Source: Sagittula salina (GTDB lineage Bacteria > Pseudomonadota > Alphaproteobacteria > Rhodobacterales > Rhodobacteraceae). From it: a DNA stretch of 64,000 bases. Below, in pieces: positions 17,024 to 27,433 of the stretch. Every line of letters starts with the position of its first letter. Position 1 is the first letter of the stretch. The stretch lies in contig NZ_JAGISH010000007.1 of assembly GCF_017813235.1 (NCBI RefSeq), positions 186,001 through 250,000 of the forward strand, in the 5' to 3' direction. The notes under the pieces were generated by a model. That model did no database searches. It saw nothing but the letters and a program-made list of their open reading frames with translations, and was not told where the DNA came from. A program made the translations under genes and the position numbers.

Positions 17024-18658
17024 ATGTCCAAGGGTTACGATTTCATCATCATCGGCGGCGGCACTGCCGGGTCGGTTCTGGCCGGGCGGCTGACGGAGGA
17101 CGCGTCGGTCAATGTCCTGCTGCTCGAGGCGGGCGGCAGCGACCGGCATCCCTACTACCACCTGCCAGCGGGCTTCGCCAAGATGACCAAGGGGATCGGG
17201 TCCTGGGGTTGGGAAACCGTGCCGCAGCGGAACATGCAGAACAAGGTCTTTCGCTACACGCAGGCGAAGGTGATCGGTGGCGGGTCGTCGATCAACGCGC
17301 AGGTCTACACGCGCGGCAATGCGCAGGACTACGACGACTGGCGGCAGATGGGCTGCGATGGCTGGAGCTACGAGGACGTGCTGCCCTACTTCCGCAAGGC
17401 GGAGGACAACGAGACATATGACAACCGCTACCACGGCAAGGGCGGGCCGGTCGGCGTCAGCGAACCGCGCGCGCCGCTGCCGGTCTGCGAAGCTTACTTC
17501 GAGGCTGCCCGGGCCGTGGGCATCCCGCGCAACCGCGACATCAACGGCGAGACGCAGGAAGGTGCCTGTTTCTACCAGCTGACCCAGAAGGACGGGCGGC
17601 GGTCCTCGGCGGCGATGGCCTATGTCACGCCGAACCGGCACCGCGCGAACCTGACCGTGCGACTGGCCGCGCAGGTGCGCCGCATCGTGGTCGACAAGGG
17701 ACACGCCACCGGGGTGGAGATGATGGACGGCACCCGCATCGCAGCGGGCCGGGAGGTGCTTTTGTGCTCTGGCGCGGTGGGGTCGCCGCGTCTGCTGCAA
17801 CTGTCGGGGATCGGCCCGGCGGATCACCTGTCGGATCTGGGCATCGATGTGGTGTTCGACCAGCCGCAGATCGGGGAGAACCTTCAGGATCATCTCGATC
17901 TTTACTGCATCGCGGAACTGCGCGGCCCGTACAGCTATGATCGCTACGCCAAACCGCACTGGGCCGCCATCGCGGGCCTGCGGTATCTGCTGGGTCGCCG
18001 GGGGCCGGTGGCGTCCTCACTTTTCGAGACGGGTGGCTTCTGGTACGTCAACCCGGATGCGCGCTCGCCCGACATTCAGATGCACCTTGGTCTTGGCACC
18101 GGGATCGAACATGGGGTGGCGGCGATGCCACAGGGCGGCGTGACGCTGAATTCCTGCTACTTGCGGCCCCGCTCGCGCGGGACGGTGCGGCTGCAAAGCG
18201 CCGATCCGGCGAAGGCGCCACTGATCGACCCGAACTACCTGCAGGACCCGATGGATCGCGAAATGTCGATCCGGGGGCTGAAGCTGACACAAGAGATCCT
18301 GTCACAGGAGGCGCTGTCGAAATATATCCTTGCGGAGCGCCTGCCGGGGCCGGATGTGCAGACCGAGCAGGACTATTTCGACTTCATCTGCCAGCATTCC
18401 AAGACTTCGCATCACTGCGCGGGCACCTGCCGCATGGGGGGTGATCCCGGTGCCGTGGTCGATACGCGTTTGCGCTTCAACGGGATCGCGGGGCTGCGGA
18501 TCGTGGACAATTCCATTATGCCGTCGGTGGTCTCCTCGAACACCAACGCCGCCGCGCTGATGATCGGCGAAAAGGCCGCGGACATGATCAAGGCAGATCA
18601 CGGCATGGGCACGGGCGTTGGGCAGGGCCTGTCACCAACCACGCGGGGAGCGGCATGA
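17024..18658 (+). CDS. GMC-family FAD oxidoreductase (choline dehydrogenase-like)
   Basis: 544 residues, ATG after AGAGG. Signatures: YDFIIIGGGTAGSVLAGRL (FAD), VIGGGSSINAQVYTRG, and a C-terminal SKTSHHCAGTCRMG...LRIVDNSIMPSVVSSNTNAAALMIGEKAADMI with the conserved catalytic His and Asn. Close in build to BetA/AlkJ-type alcohol dehydrogenases. With the aldehyde dehydrogenase of the operon it would turn a primary alcohol into an acid. It starts 39 bases after the first GMC gene; the two are not close paralogues. Confidence 0.9.
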   Translation: MSKGYDFIIIGGGTAGSVLAGRLTEDASVNVLLLEAGGSDRHPYYHLPAGFAKMTKGIGSWGWETVPQRNMQNKVFRYTQAKVIGGGSSINAQVYTRGNAQDYDDWRQMGCDGWSYEDVLPYFRKAEDNETYDNRYHGKGGPVGVSEPRAPLPVCEAYFEAARAVGIPRNRDINGETQEGACFYQLTQKDGRRSSAAMAYVTPNRHRANLTVRLAAQVRRIVVDKGHATGVEMMDGTRIAAGREVLLCSGAVGSPRLLQLSGIGPADHLSDLGIDVVFDQPQIGENLQDHLDLYCIAELRGPYSYDRYAKPHWAAIAGLRYLLGRRGPVASSLFETGGFWYVNPDARSPDIQMHLGLGTGIEHGVAAMPQGGVTLNSCYLRPRSRGTVRLQSADPAKAPLIDPNYLQDPMDREMSIRGLKLTQEILSQEALSKYILAERLPGPDVQTEQDYFDFICQHSKTSHHCAGTCRMGGDPGAVVDTRLRFNGIAGLRIVDNSIMPSVVSSNTNAAALMIGEKAADMIKADHGMGTGVGQGLSPTTRGAA

Positions 18659-18659
18659 C

Positions 18660-18977
18660 ATGGTAAGGCACATCGTCCTGATAAAGTTCACAGAAGATCT
18701 CGGAGAGGCGGCGATCGCCGCGCTCTTCGACGAGTTGCACGCCATCGAAGGCAAGATCCCCGGTTTGCTGGCGATCACCTCCGGCCGCAGCGAAAGCCCG
18801 GAGAAGATGGAGCGCGGCTATATGCACGGCTTTGTCGCGGATTTCACCGATTGGGACGCGTTGCAGGCCTACCAGGACCACCCGGAGCATCAGGCGCTGG
18901 GGGCCAAGCTGGTGGCCAATGCCGACGGCGGCAAGGCCGGCATCCTGTGCTTTGACCTGCCGGTGGCGGGCGGCTGA
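18660..18977 (+). CDS. Dabb (stress-responsive A/B barrel) domain protein
   Basis: 105 residues from ATG at 18660, one base after the GMC stop. MVRHIVLIKFTEDLGEAAIAALFDEL and MHGFVADFTDWDALQAYQDHPEHQALGAKL are typical of the dimeric ferredoxin-like Dabb fold. Members include enzymes and small accessory proteins. The role here is unknown; it may be an isomerase or decarboxylase-like helper in the pathway. Confidence 0.8.
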   Translation: MVRHIVLIKFTEDLGEAAIAALFDELHAIEGKIPGLLAITSGRSESPEKMERGYMHGFVADFTDWDALQAYQDHPEHQALGAKLVANADGGKAGILCFDLPVAGG

Positions 18978-19056
18978 AGGCGCCACGCGCAAAGGGCCGT
19001 TCAATCGCGGCGGGGGCGTGCTACACGGATACCCGCAGAGGCAAGGCAGAGGCACC

Positions 19057-20067
19057 ATGACCACGACCCGCAGACCGACGATCATCGACGTGGCCCTTAA
19101 GGCGGGGGTATCGAAGTCGACCGTCAGTCTTGTGCTGCAGAACAGCCCGTCCGTCCGCGACGAAACCCGCAAGCTGGTGCGCCATGCCATGGCGGAGATC
19201 GGTTACGTCTACAATCGCGCCGCCGCCAACATGCGCAAGTCGAACGCCGGGCTGATCGGACTGGTCATCAACGACCTGCGCAACCCATTCTTCACCGAAT
19301 TCGCCACCTCCCTGCAGATGGCGCTTGCAGAGAAGGGCTACTCGACTGTCATCGCGAATACCGACGAAAGCGCCGCGCTGCAGGCGCAGGTGGTGGGGGC
19401 GATGATCGAACACGGCGTGTCGGCCTTCATCATCTGCCCGACATACGGCGAGACCGCGCCGACATTCGACGCCATCGCCAAGGCGGGGATTCCCGCGATG
19501 CAGATGCTGCGGCGGGTCGATGACCGCCTGGACCTCTTCCCTTTTACCGCGCCGGATTACCTGTCCGGCAGCCGGGATGCGACGGAGCATCTGCTCAGCA
19601 CCGGCGCGCGGCGGGTGGCCTTTGTCGGCGGACTCGAAGGGCGCGCGGTGACAGAGGAACGCAAGGCGGGCTACCTGTCGGTGTTGGCGGCGGCGGGGAT
19701 GGAGCCGCTGGTGGTTACCGGTCGTGCCAGCCGCGCCTTTGGCCGGGACGCGGCGAAACGGCTGGCAGAGCAGCACCCGGAGGTGGACGCGGCCGTGTGC
19801 TTCAACGACCTCGTGGCGCTGGGTATGTTGTCTGGTTTCCACGAGATCGGGCGGCGCGTGGGCGAGGATTTCCGCATCGTCGGATTCGATGACATCGAGG
19901 ACGCGGCGCAGACCTTTCCGGGGGTCTCGTCGGTGCGCTGCGATATCGCCGGCATTGGCGCACGGGCGGCGGACACGGTGATCCGCTGGCTGGAGGCGGG
20001 GGAGGTCCCGCCGCCGGAAACACGGACTCCGATCAGCCTGTCGGTCCGGGCCTCCAGCGGCGCCTGA
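19057..20067 (+). CDS. LacI-family transcriptional regulator
   Basis: 336 residues from ATG at 19057, chosen because the helix-turn-helix begins immediately (TIIDVALKAGVSKSTVSLVL, residues ~8-27), followed by the hinge helix region YNRAAANMRKSNAGLIGLVIND and a periplasmic-binding-protein-like effector domain (SVRCDIAGIGARAADTVIRWLE near the end). It is the last gene of the plus operon, so it is probably autoregulated through the operators at 6270-6303. It ends 5 bases from the convergent flavoprotein gene. The effector is presumably a pathway intermediate or the imported substrate. Confidence 0.92.
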   Translation: MTTTRRPTIIDVALKAGVSKSTVSLVLQNSPSVRDETRKLVRHAMAEIGYVYNRAAANMRKSNAGLIGLVINDLRNPFFTEFATSLQMALAEKGYSTVIANTDESAALQAQVVGAMIEHGVSAFIICPTYGETAPTFDAIAKAGIPAMQMLRRVDDRLDLFPFTAPDYLSGSRDATEHLLSTGARRVAFVGGLEGRAVTEERKAGYLSVLAAAGMEPLVVTGRASRAFGRDAAKRLAEQHPEVDAAVCFNDLVALGMLSGFHEIGRRVGEDFRIVGFDDIEDAAQTFPGVSSVRCDIAGIGARAADTVIRWLEAGEVPPPETRTPISLSVRASSGA

Positions 20068-20072
20068 CGACC

Positions 20073-22142
20073 CTAGTCGGCGGTGTAGATCGCCCCGGTT
20101 AGCCACGCGGGCCAGTCGCGTTCAAAGAAGGGCCGCGCGGTTTCATCGAATGGGCGGTTGGCGCGGGTGGAAAGCGCGATGCGCGTGCCGTCCAGGCGGA
20201 CGAGTATCTGCTCCGCCTTGTCCTCCTCGCGTTCCGTGCGGAAACGGTAGTCCGTGAGCGGGCCCTGGGAGGAATCCGGGAGGGCTTCGCCCGTGTCGTC
20301 GCAGATCGCCCGCGCGCCCCGGCTGCCGCCGCCCTTGCCGATGTAATGATCCAGTGCCGTCAGCACCGCCTCGGAGGCGAGCGCCATCTGTTGCCATTGC
20401 AGGGCACGGGCCACTTCGCCGGAACGGGTGAGGGACAGGCCCTGCCTGCGGATGGCGGCGTTGAGCGCTGCGGCCAGGGCGCGAGCCTCAGCCACGGCTT
20501 CGGCGCGGCACAGGATGCCGGCGCTGTCGCTCATGCGGGCCTGTACTTCGGACCGGACATCGCGAAGGGGAAGCCCCTCTGGCCGCAGCAGCGCGTCGAT
20601 CCGGCGCACGGCGTCCTCCGCCGTTGCGCGAACCGGGACCGGAGTGGGGGCGAATGCCGTGGTGGCGGCGACGTGCTCCGCCACGCGGGTGCCAAAGACC
20701 TGTCCCGCGTTCAGCGCCGATCCGCCGGGGCGGGTGATGCCGTGGGTGCCCGCGGCCTCGCCGATGGCGTAGATGCCGGAGACGCTGCTGCGCCCCCATG
20801 TATCCACCGCGATGCCGCCGTTCATGTGCTGATGGTTCACCGCGAATTCCAGCGGCTCGGTTGCTATATCCACCTTGTAGCGGCGATACAGTTCGATCGC
20901 GAGCGGGTTCATGTGGCGCAGACGGTCGATGGGAAGCGCGTGATCCGCGCCCGCCGTGGCAAGGTAGCGCGCCACGTCCGCGTCCAGCCGGTCGAGGCTG
21001 AAAGGCTGATCGCCGGTCACCGGCAGGGGGTTGCGGTTGAAGTCCATGAAGACCCGTCGCCCCTTCCGTGCCTCGCGGAAGATGGCGAGATCGGCAAGAC
21101 TGGACTGAAAATCCAGCATCCGGCTGGCGTGGAAAGGCCACTGGTAGCCCTTTCGGAAGACGTTCGAGGCCAGTTCCTGCGTGGTGCGGTAGTATTCTGC
21201 GAGGAAGTGGTGTTCGCGCCCTTCGGCGTCGACGGAGTAGATATGGGGGATCACCTGCACGTAGGTGCCCGAGAGATTCCAGGGGAAGCCTTCACGCCGC
21301 GTGCCGATCCCGAACTGGCTTTCGGTGATGTTGACCAGGGTCAGGCCCGCCTCCAGCGCCAGCCCGAGGGAGCCGAAGCAGCCATTGGGAAACACGCTGT
21401 CGCGATAAAGCTCGCCCGGTCCGCCCGCCGCCAGCACCACAGTGGCGCAATCGAAGAGTACGAGGCCGTATGGGTTTTCGTCGGTCCGGTCGCGGGGGCG
21501 GATCGCCAGCAGGCCGGTGGCGCGGCGGGCGTCGCCAGTCCCCTCGGTCAGGATGCGCACCACGGTCGTCTGGTTGAGAAACGGCACGCCGAGGCGAATG
21601 GCTTCTTCGGCCAGCATCTTCACCATCAGGCGCGAGGTGCGCGGGCCGCAACTGGTGGCCCGGCCAACGTCGTCGTGGTCGGTCTGGTAGCGCAGCGTGC
21701 CGCCCAGCGGGTCCTGCGGCAATGGCAGCCCGAGGTACTGCAACGAGGCCATGGCGCGGACCGAACCCACGGCTTCGACATAGGCGGTGTCCTCGTCCAT
21801 GGCGCCCCCGGCGCGGATGGCGCGGGCCATGGCCTTGAAATCGTCGCCCCGGTCGGCGGTATTGGCGGTGTGCAGGGTCTGCTTGTCCGAGCCGGAGCAG
21901 GCGGAGGTGCCACCCCACGCGCTCTGGGTGACGATGGCGGTATCGACGCCGCGGCGCGTCATCTCGACCGCCGCACGCAGGCCTGCCGCGCCGCTGCCCA
22001 CCACCACCGCGCCCGCCCGGTGCCGGGGCACGCGGTGGCGGCCAAGCTGCACGTGGTCATGCGGGCCGGGCTCCGCCCCGAGGCGGGGCATGTCCACGTC
22101 GGTCAGCGCGTCGAGGATTTCCTGGGGGACGGTCTGGGTCAT
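20073..22142 (-). CDS. Fumarate reductase/succinate dehydrogenase-like flavoprotein
   Basis: 689 residues from ATG at 22142, with AAGGA about 9 bases upstream; the frame is open further but that part overlaps the preceding gene. FAD fold AVVVGSGAAGLRAAVEMTRRG, then HMNGGIAVDTWGRSSVSGIYAIGEAAGTHG, the pattern of FrdA/SdhA/L-aspartate oxidase and related reductases. There is no partner iron-sulfur or membrane subunit nearby, so it is more likely a soluble flavin reductase/oxidase of the pathway than a respiratory complex subunit. It follows the broken Gfo/Idh gene in the minus-strand arm of the LacI cluster. Confidence 0.85.
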   Translation of the reverse strand: MTQTVPQEILDALTDVDMPRLGAEPGPHDHVQLGRHRVPRHRAGAVVVGSGAAGLRAAVEMTRRGVDTAIVTQSAWGGTSACSGSDKQTLHTANTADRGDDFKAMARAIRAGGAMDEDTAYVEAVGSVRAMASLQYLGLPLPQDPLGGTLRYQTDHDDVGRATSCGPRTSRLMVKMLAEEAIRLGVPFLNQTTVVRILTEGTGDARRATGLLAIRPRDRTDENPYGLVLFDCATVVLAAGGPGELYRDSVFPNGCFGSLGLALEAGLTLVNITESQFGIGTRREGFPWNLSGTYVQVIPHIYSVDAEGREHHFLAEYYRTTQELASNVFRKGYQWPFHASRMLDFQSSLADLAIFREARKGRRVFMDFNRNPLPVTGDQPFSLDRLDADVARYLATAGADHALPIDRLRHMNPLAIELYRRYKVDIATEPLEFAVNHQHMNGGIAVDTWGRSSVSGIYAIGEAAGTHGITRPGGSALNAGQVFGTRVAEHVAATTAFAPTPVPVRATAEDAVRRIDALLRPEGLPLRDVRSEVQARMSDSAGILCRAEAVAEARALAAALNAAIRRQGLSLTRSGEVARALQWQQMALASEAVLTALDHYIGKGGGSRGARAICDDTGEALPDSSQGPLTDYRFRTEREEDKAEQILVRLDGTRIALSTRANRPFDETARPFFERDWPAWLTGAIYTAD

Positions 22143-22176
22143 GCGGATGTGGTCCTTGCGTTGTGGGTCGGGCGGA

Positions 22177-23290
22177 TCAGGAAACCTCGACCCAGGCCCG
22201 TTGGCGCGACGATTCCATGCAAGCGTCGATGATCTGGCAAAGGTGGTGCCCGGTCTCAAAGGTGGGCCACATCGGCCGCCCGGAGGCGACGGAGCGGACG
22301 ACCTCCGCCACCTCGATGATCTTGCTTTCGTTGTACCCCAGCGCGAAGTTCGGCAGCGGCAGGAACGCGCCAAAGGTCTCGTGCTCCGGGCCGACGTCGA
22401 TCTCGCGGAAACCCCGGCGGCCTTCGCGGTCCGCGTTCGTGTAAAAGCGCAGGCGGTTCACCTCGTCGTAGGCGTAAAGCAGGCTGCCCTTTGTGCCGTA
22501 GACTTCGTAGCTCTGGACAAACTTGCGACCCGTGGCGGTGCGGCTGAAATCGACGACGCCGCGCGCGCCATTGGCAAAGCGGCAAAGGATGTTGGCGCCG
22601 TCCGGGTTCGTGACTCGCGCGCGTGCGTCCGTGTCGTTGGGCAGGGGGCGGGTGGCCGTGACGATGTAGGCATCGGAGATCAGGGCCGAGACCCGGCCCA
22701 CGAGGAACTCCATGAAGCTGAAGACATGGCTGCCGGTGTCCCCCACGATCCCGGTCGGCGCGCCACATGAAGGGGGCCATGGGGTCGCTAAAGGTGTCGA
22801 TGTGCTGGCAGCCCTTGAAAAGCGTGATCTCGCCGATCTCGCCGGAGGTGATGATCTCTTTCGCCAGATCGTGCACGGGGTTGCGCGGGAAGGCGTGGCC
22901 GACGCGGGTGATGACGCCCTTCTCGCGGGCGATGTCGGCCAGCTCGCGGGCCTCGTCGGCGGTATCGGCGAGCGGCTTTTCGCAGTAGACGTGTTTACCC
23001 GCGAGAAGGGCGGCCTTTGCCACATCGTAATGCAGGCTGTCGGGCAGGCAGATGTCGATCAGGTCGATTTCCGGGTCGGTCACGGCGGCCTCCCAGTCCT
23101 GCAGGATCCTGGCTCCTGGCGCGCGGAAGGCGAGGTCCTTCGCGGCTTGTGGGTTGGTCTCCACCAGCGCCACCACGCGGGCGGTCCCGCCACCGGTGCC
23201 AAAGAAATGCGGGAAGGTCTGGTAGGCCATGGTGTGGACCTTGCCCATCCAGCCGGATGCGCCAAGGACGGCAACTCTTATCTCGCGCAT
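22177..23290 (-). pseudogene. Gfo/Idh/MocA-family oxidoreductase, frameshifted
   Basis: From ATG at 23290 the frame reads as a normal Gfo/Idh protein (IRVAVLGASGWMGKVH..., HVYCEKPLADT) up to DTFSDPMAPFMWR. The family continuation GIVGDTGSHVFSFMEFLVG then appears in a different frame and runs to the stop at 22177. Between the WR and GIVGD codons only 7 bases are present where relatives have about 8 residues, so roughly 17 bases seem deleted near 22755-22770. The gene is first in the minus-strand operon. A true lesion would leave the cluster with only one Gfo/Idh enzyme; an assembly error is also possible. Confidence 0.75.
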
Positions 23291-23410
23291 GGGTGTCCCC
23301 TCCCTGACCTCCGGGGCGAGAAGCTGCGCTGCCCCTACTCCGCCATGGCACGCTGCGCGGGTTCTCCCGACCCGTCGCGCAGGGCGCGGCCCCGACGGAA
23401 CTGAATCCGT

Positions 23411-23475
23411 ATGGAACGTTCCATTTCGCTAGTGTATCGTTCCAATATTGTCAACACGGCTGTTGGAACGATCCA
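23411..23475. promoter_or_regulatory. LacI-type operators and promoter of the minus-strand catabolic operon
   Basis: A perfect ATGGAACGTTCCAT at 23411-23424; a 10/12 match TGTATCGTTCCA at 23433-23444, again 21 bp centre to centre; and an 11/12 match TGGAACGATCCA at 23464-23475. On the minus strand TTGACA (23454-23449) lies among them with a weak -10 (TAGCGA, 23431-23426). The operators therefore surround the promoter driving the genes from 23290 down to 20073. Confidence 0.72.
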
Positions 23476-23565
23476 GAAATGGACCCAGTTTGATGATCTT
23501 TCAGATAGGGGGGGATGCGCCAAGCCGGGGCGTCGGGGGCGGATCGGCCCCGTCCCCCTGTAGGC

Positions 23566-25524
<1,959 letters not shown>

Positions 25525-25924
25525 GTGCGTGCTCGGTTTGTTCTGTTGATTGACGGGCAGTATGGCATGTCGGAGAGGCGCGTTCCACCCGTTCCCTCGC
25601 GCATGCCGCAGCGCGGAAATCGGGTGGCGCCGGGGTGACGCAAGCCATGCACAACCCACACGGCGGGGTAGGGCGGGTACGCGGCCCCGGATCAAGACTT
25701 TCGGTCGAGCTTCGGTCCCTCGAACGCGGGACAAGGCCGCAGGCCGCCGCGCCAGCGTCATGCCGGAGGCATGCCTCCGGCATGACCAGCCCCCCCGGGG
25801 GGGCGCTATGGTTGGGCTGGGTCCCGGCTTTCTAGGGCGAAGGCCCGGCCCGAGGATGTGTCGGGATAAAGCGCATCCGATCCGCCGTCGGAGCGCTACG
25901 CCGCAGATCGGCGACAATTTCCGT
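25525..25924. other. Intergenic repeat-like region upstream of parE
   Basis: No convincing gene. It contains a 28-bp perfect palindrome at 25758-25785 (left half TCATGCCGGAGGCA), then a run CCCCCC-GGGGGGG near 25790-25803. The composition looks like the dispersed intergenic repeats found in high-GC alphaproteobacteria. Confidence 0.45.
25758..25785. repeat. 28-bp perfect palindrome
   Basis: The two 14-base halves (TCATGCCGGAGGCA and its exact reverse complement) abut without a loop. It could form a cruciform or transcriptional hairpin, or be one copy of a dispersed palindromic repeat. The role is unknown. Confidence 0.6.
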
Positions 25925-26446
25925 TTAACGGTCTGCTAACTCTAAGTGCATGAGTTTTTTTCGTGTATTTAGGACGGACTCCAAACCGCTTCGGTGAACC
26001 TTCGCGGATTTCACCACGTTCTGCAAAAATTGAATACCCTTTCCAGAGTTTGCATTTGATATAAGCTGATGTGAAAGGGCTGAACCGTGCGCGTTATTAA
26101 AAAAGCCTTGGAAACGCAGGAGTCTCGACATTCGGTCGGGTCCAAGAAGTAGGTGAAGAAACCCTGAATTGTTTAAGGGTCCCAAAGCTGAATAGTCAAA
26201 GCTATGGGTTGGGAAGTAGAAATCTCGCGGCTCGATCTCTCCGGATTGCAGTGGCCTTATCTGATCTTCCACAATCTGGAGAAACTCATCTGCTACTCGT
26301 AGGTTGAAAATAATCTCATTTTGTAACACCTTGAGGGCGGCTGAAGCCTGCCGTTGTCTCTCGACATATTGCAGGAGTAATTGGATCAAAGAACCTGCCA
26401 CGATGCCCAAAAAGAGCCAGAGAGAGTTTGTGAATGCTGTGGTCAT
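25925..26446 (-). CDS. Hypothetical membrane-anchored protein, atypical base composition
   Basis: 173 residues from ATG at 26446, which overlaps the folA stop by 4 bases (ATGA). One N-terminal membrane segment (SLWLFLGIVAGSLIQLLLQYV) is followed by a mostly helical cytoplasmic or periplasmic domain (ALKVLQNEIIFNLRVADEFLQIVEDQI...). I do not recognise the family. Two 60-base stretches I counted were 48% and 40% GC, far below the flanking genes, which suggests recent transfer. It is attached to the 3' end of the thyA-folA operon. Confidence 0.65.
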   Translation of the reverse strand: MTTAFTNSLWLFLGIVAGSLIQLLLQYVERQRQASAALKVLQNEIIFNLRVADEFLQIVEDQIRPLQSGEIEPRDFYFPTHSFDYSALGPLNNSGFLHLLLGPDRMSRLLRFQGFFNNAHGSALSHQLISNANSGKGIQFLQNVVKSAKVHRSGLESVLNTRKKLMHLELADR

Positions 26447-26934
26447 GAACGTGCGTCCCATTTCAATCGAAGCGCTTCAAAAGTTTGAGCATTATGCTCA
26501 ATTTTAACGATTTCGGCTCTCCCCACCTCCGTCCACCCCTCCCCCACCTCGGGGAACCACGCGTCCGCCCCCTCGACCTCCACATCAACATGCGTGATCA
26601 GCAGCCGATCCGCCAGCGGCAGCATGGCCTCGTAAATGCCTTGTCCGCCGATGCCGTAGATGCGGAAGTAGCCCTTGGACTGTGCGAGCGCGATGGCGTC
26701 CTCGACGCTGCCGGCGACGTGCTCGGCCAGGGAGGTGTCGCGGGAGACGACGATGTTGAGGCGGTCCTTCAGCGGCTTGAAGGGGAGGGACTCCCAGGTC
26801 TTGCGGCCCATGACGATGGCGCCGCCGAGGGTCTCGCGCTTGAAGAGGGCAAGGTCCTCGGGGATGTGCCAGGGGATGCCACCATCCTTGCCTATGGCGC
26901 GGTTGCGGTCGTGGGCGGCGATGAGGGTGATCAT
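26443..26934 (-). CDS. folA: Dihydrofolate reductase
   Basis: 163 residues. Typical DHFR: MITLIAAHDRNRAIGKDGGIPWHIPEDLALFKRETLGG with the catalytic acid in PED, VMGRKTWESLP, and YGIGGQGIYEAMLPLADRLLITHV. It regenerates tetrahydrofolate consumed by thymidylate synthase. It begins 11 bases after the end of the native thyA 3' fragment, with GAGGAG as ribosome-binding site, so folA was the downstream member of a thyA-folA operon now interrupted by the insertion. Its transcription may now come from within the element. Confidence 0.95.
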   Translation of the reverse strand: MITLIAAHDRNRAIGKDGGIPWHIPEDLALFKRETLGGAIVMGRKTWESLPFKPLKDRLNIVVSRDTSLAEHVAGSVEDAIALAQSKGYFRIYGIGGQGIYEAMLPLADRLLITHVDVEVEGADAWFPEVGEGWTEVGRAEIVKIEHNAQTFEALRLKWDARS

Positions 26935-26945
26935 GCTGGGGCTCC

Positions 26946-27218
26946 TCAGACGGCCACGGGGGCCTTGATGGCCGGGGCGGGGTCGTAGCTCTCGAAGGTG
27001 AAATCCTCGTAGCGAAAGTCGAAGAGAGATCCGATCTTGCGCGCGAGGGGAAGAGTCGGCAGGGGGCGCGGTTCGCGGGAGAGTTGCAGGGCGACCTGCT
27101 CAATGCGATTGGAGTAGATGTGCGCGTCGCCCATGGTGTGGATGAAGTGGCCCGGCTCAAAGCCGGTGACATGGGCGAGCATGCGTTGCAAGAGTGCGTA
27201 GGAGGCGATGTTGAACGG
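26946..27218 (-). pseudogene. thyA: Native thymidylate synthase, 3' fragment (last ~90 codons)
   Basis: Encodes [41 protein letters not shown]... to the C-terminal APVAV, the end of a standard ThyA. It joins exactly in phase to the 5' fragment at 29401-29936 when the element and one copy of GAACGG are removed (LFLGVPF + NIASYALL). An in-frame ATG inside the element (around 27294-27308) could still start translation into this fragment, but it would lack the active-site Cys. Confidence 0.92.
27213..27218. repeat. Target-site duplication, left copy
   Basis: GAACGG immediately left of the element; the identical hexamer is at 29401-29406. Confidence 0.8.
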
Positions 27219-27433
27219 TTTTCCGGTCACCTGAGGTTTGTGAAAAAACGCTATTGTTGCGTTTCGTTTGGCGGCTCTTTTTCCTTCAGCCATGGTTTCC
27301 ATCTCCATTCGTTAGTTCCGATTCGTCCGGAGACGTTGGAAGGGTCTGACTATCCTGTTCTCCGTAGCCCTCGCCTTTCAGGCACTCGTAGGGGTAATCC
27401 CCCCATTTTTGTGGGGGCCTGGGCGTAGAATCT

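Noticed and set aside
20073..22373. Longer start for the flavoprotein (766 codons)
   Set aside because: The extra N-terminus overlaps the Gfo/Idh coding region in another frame and lacks conservation features; ATG at 22142 has a good ribosome-binding site.
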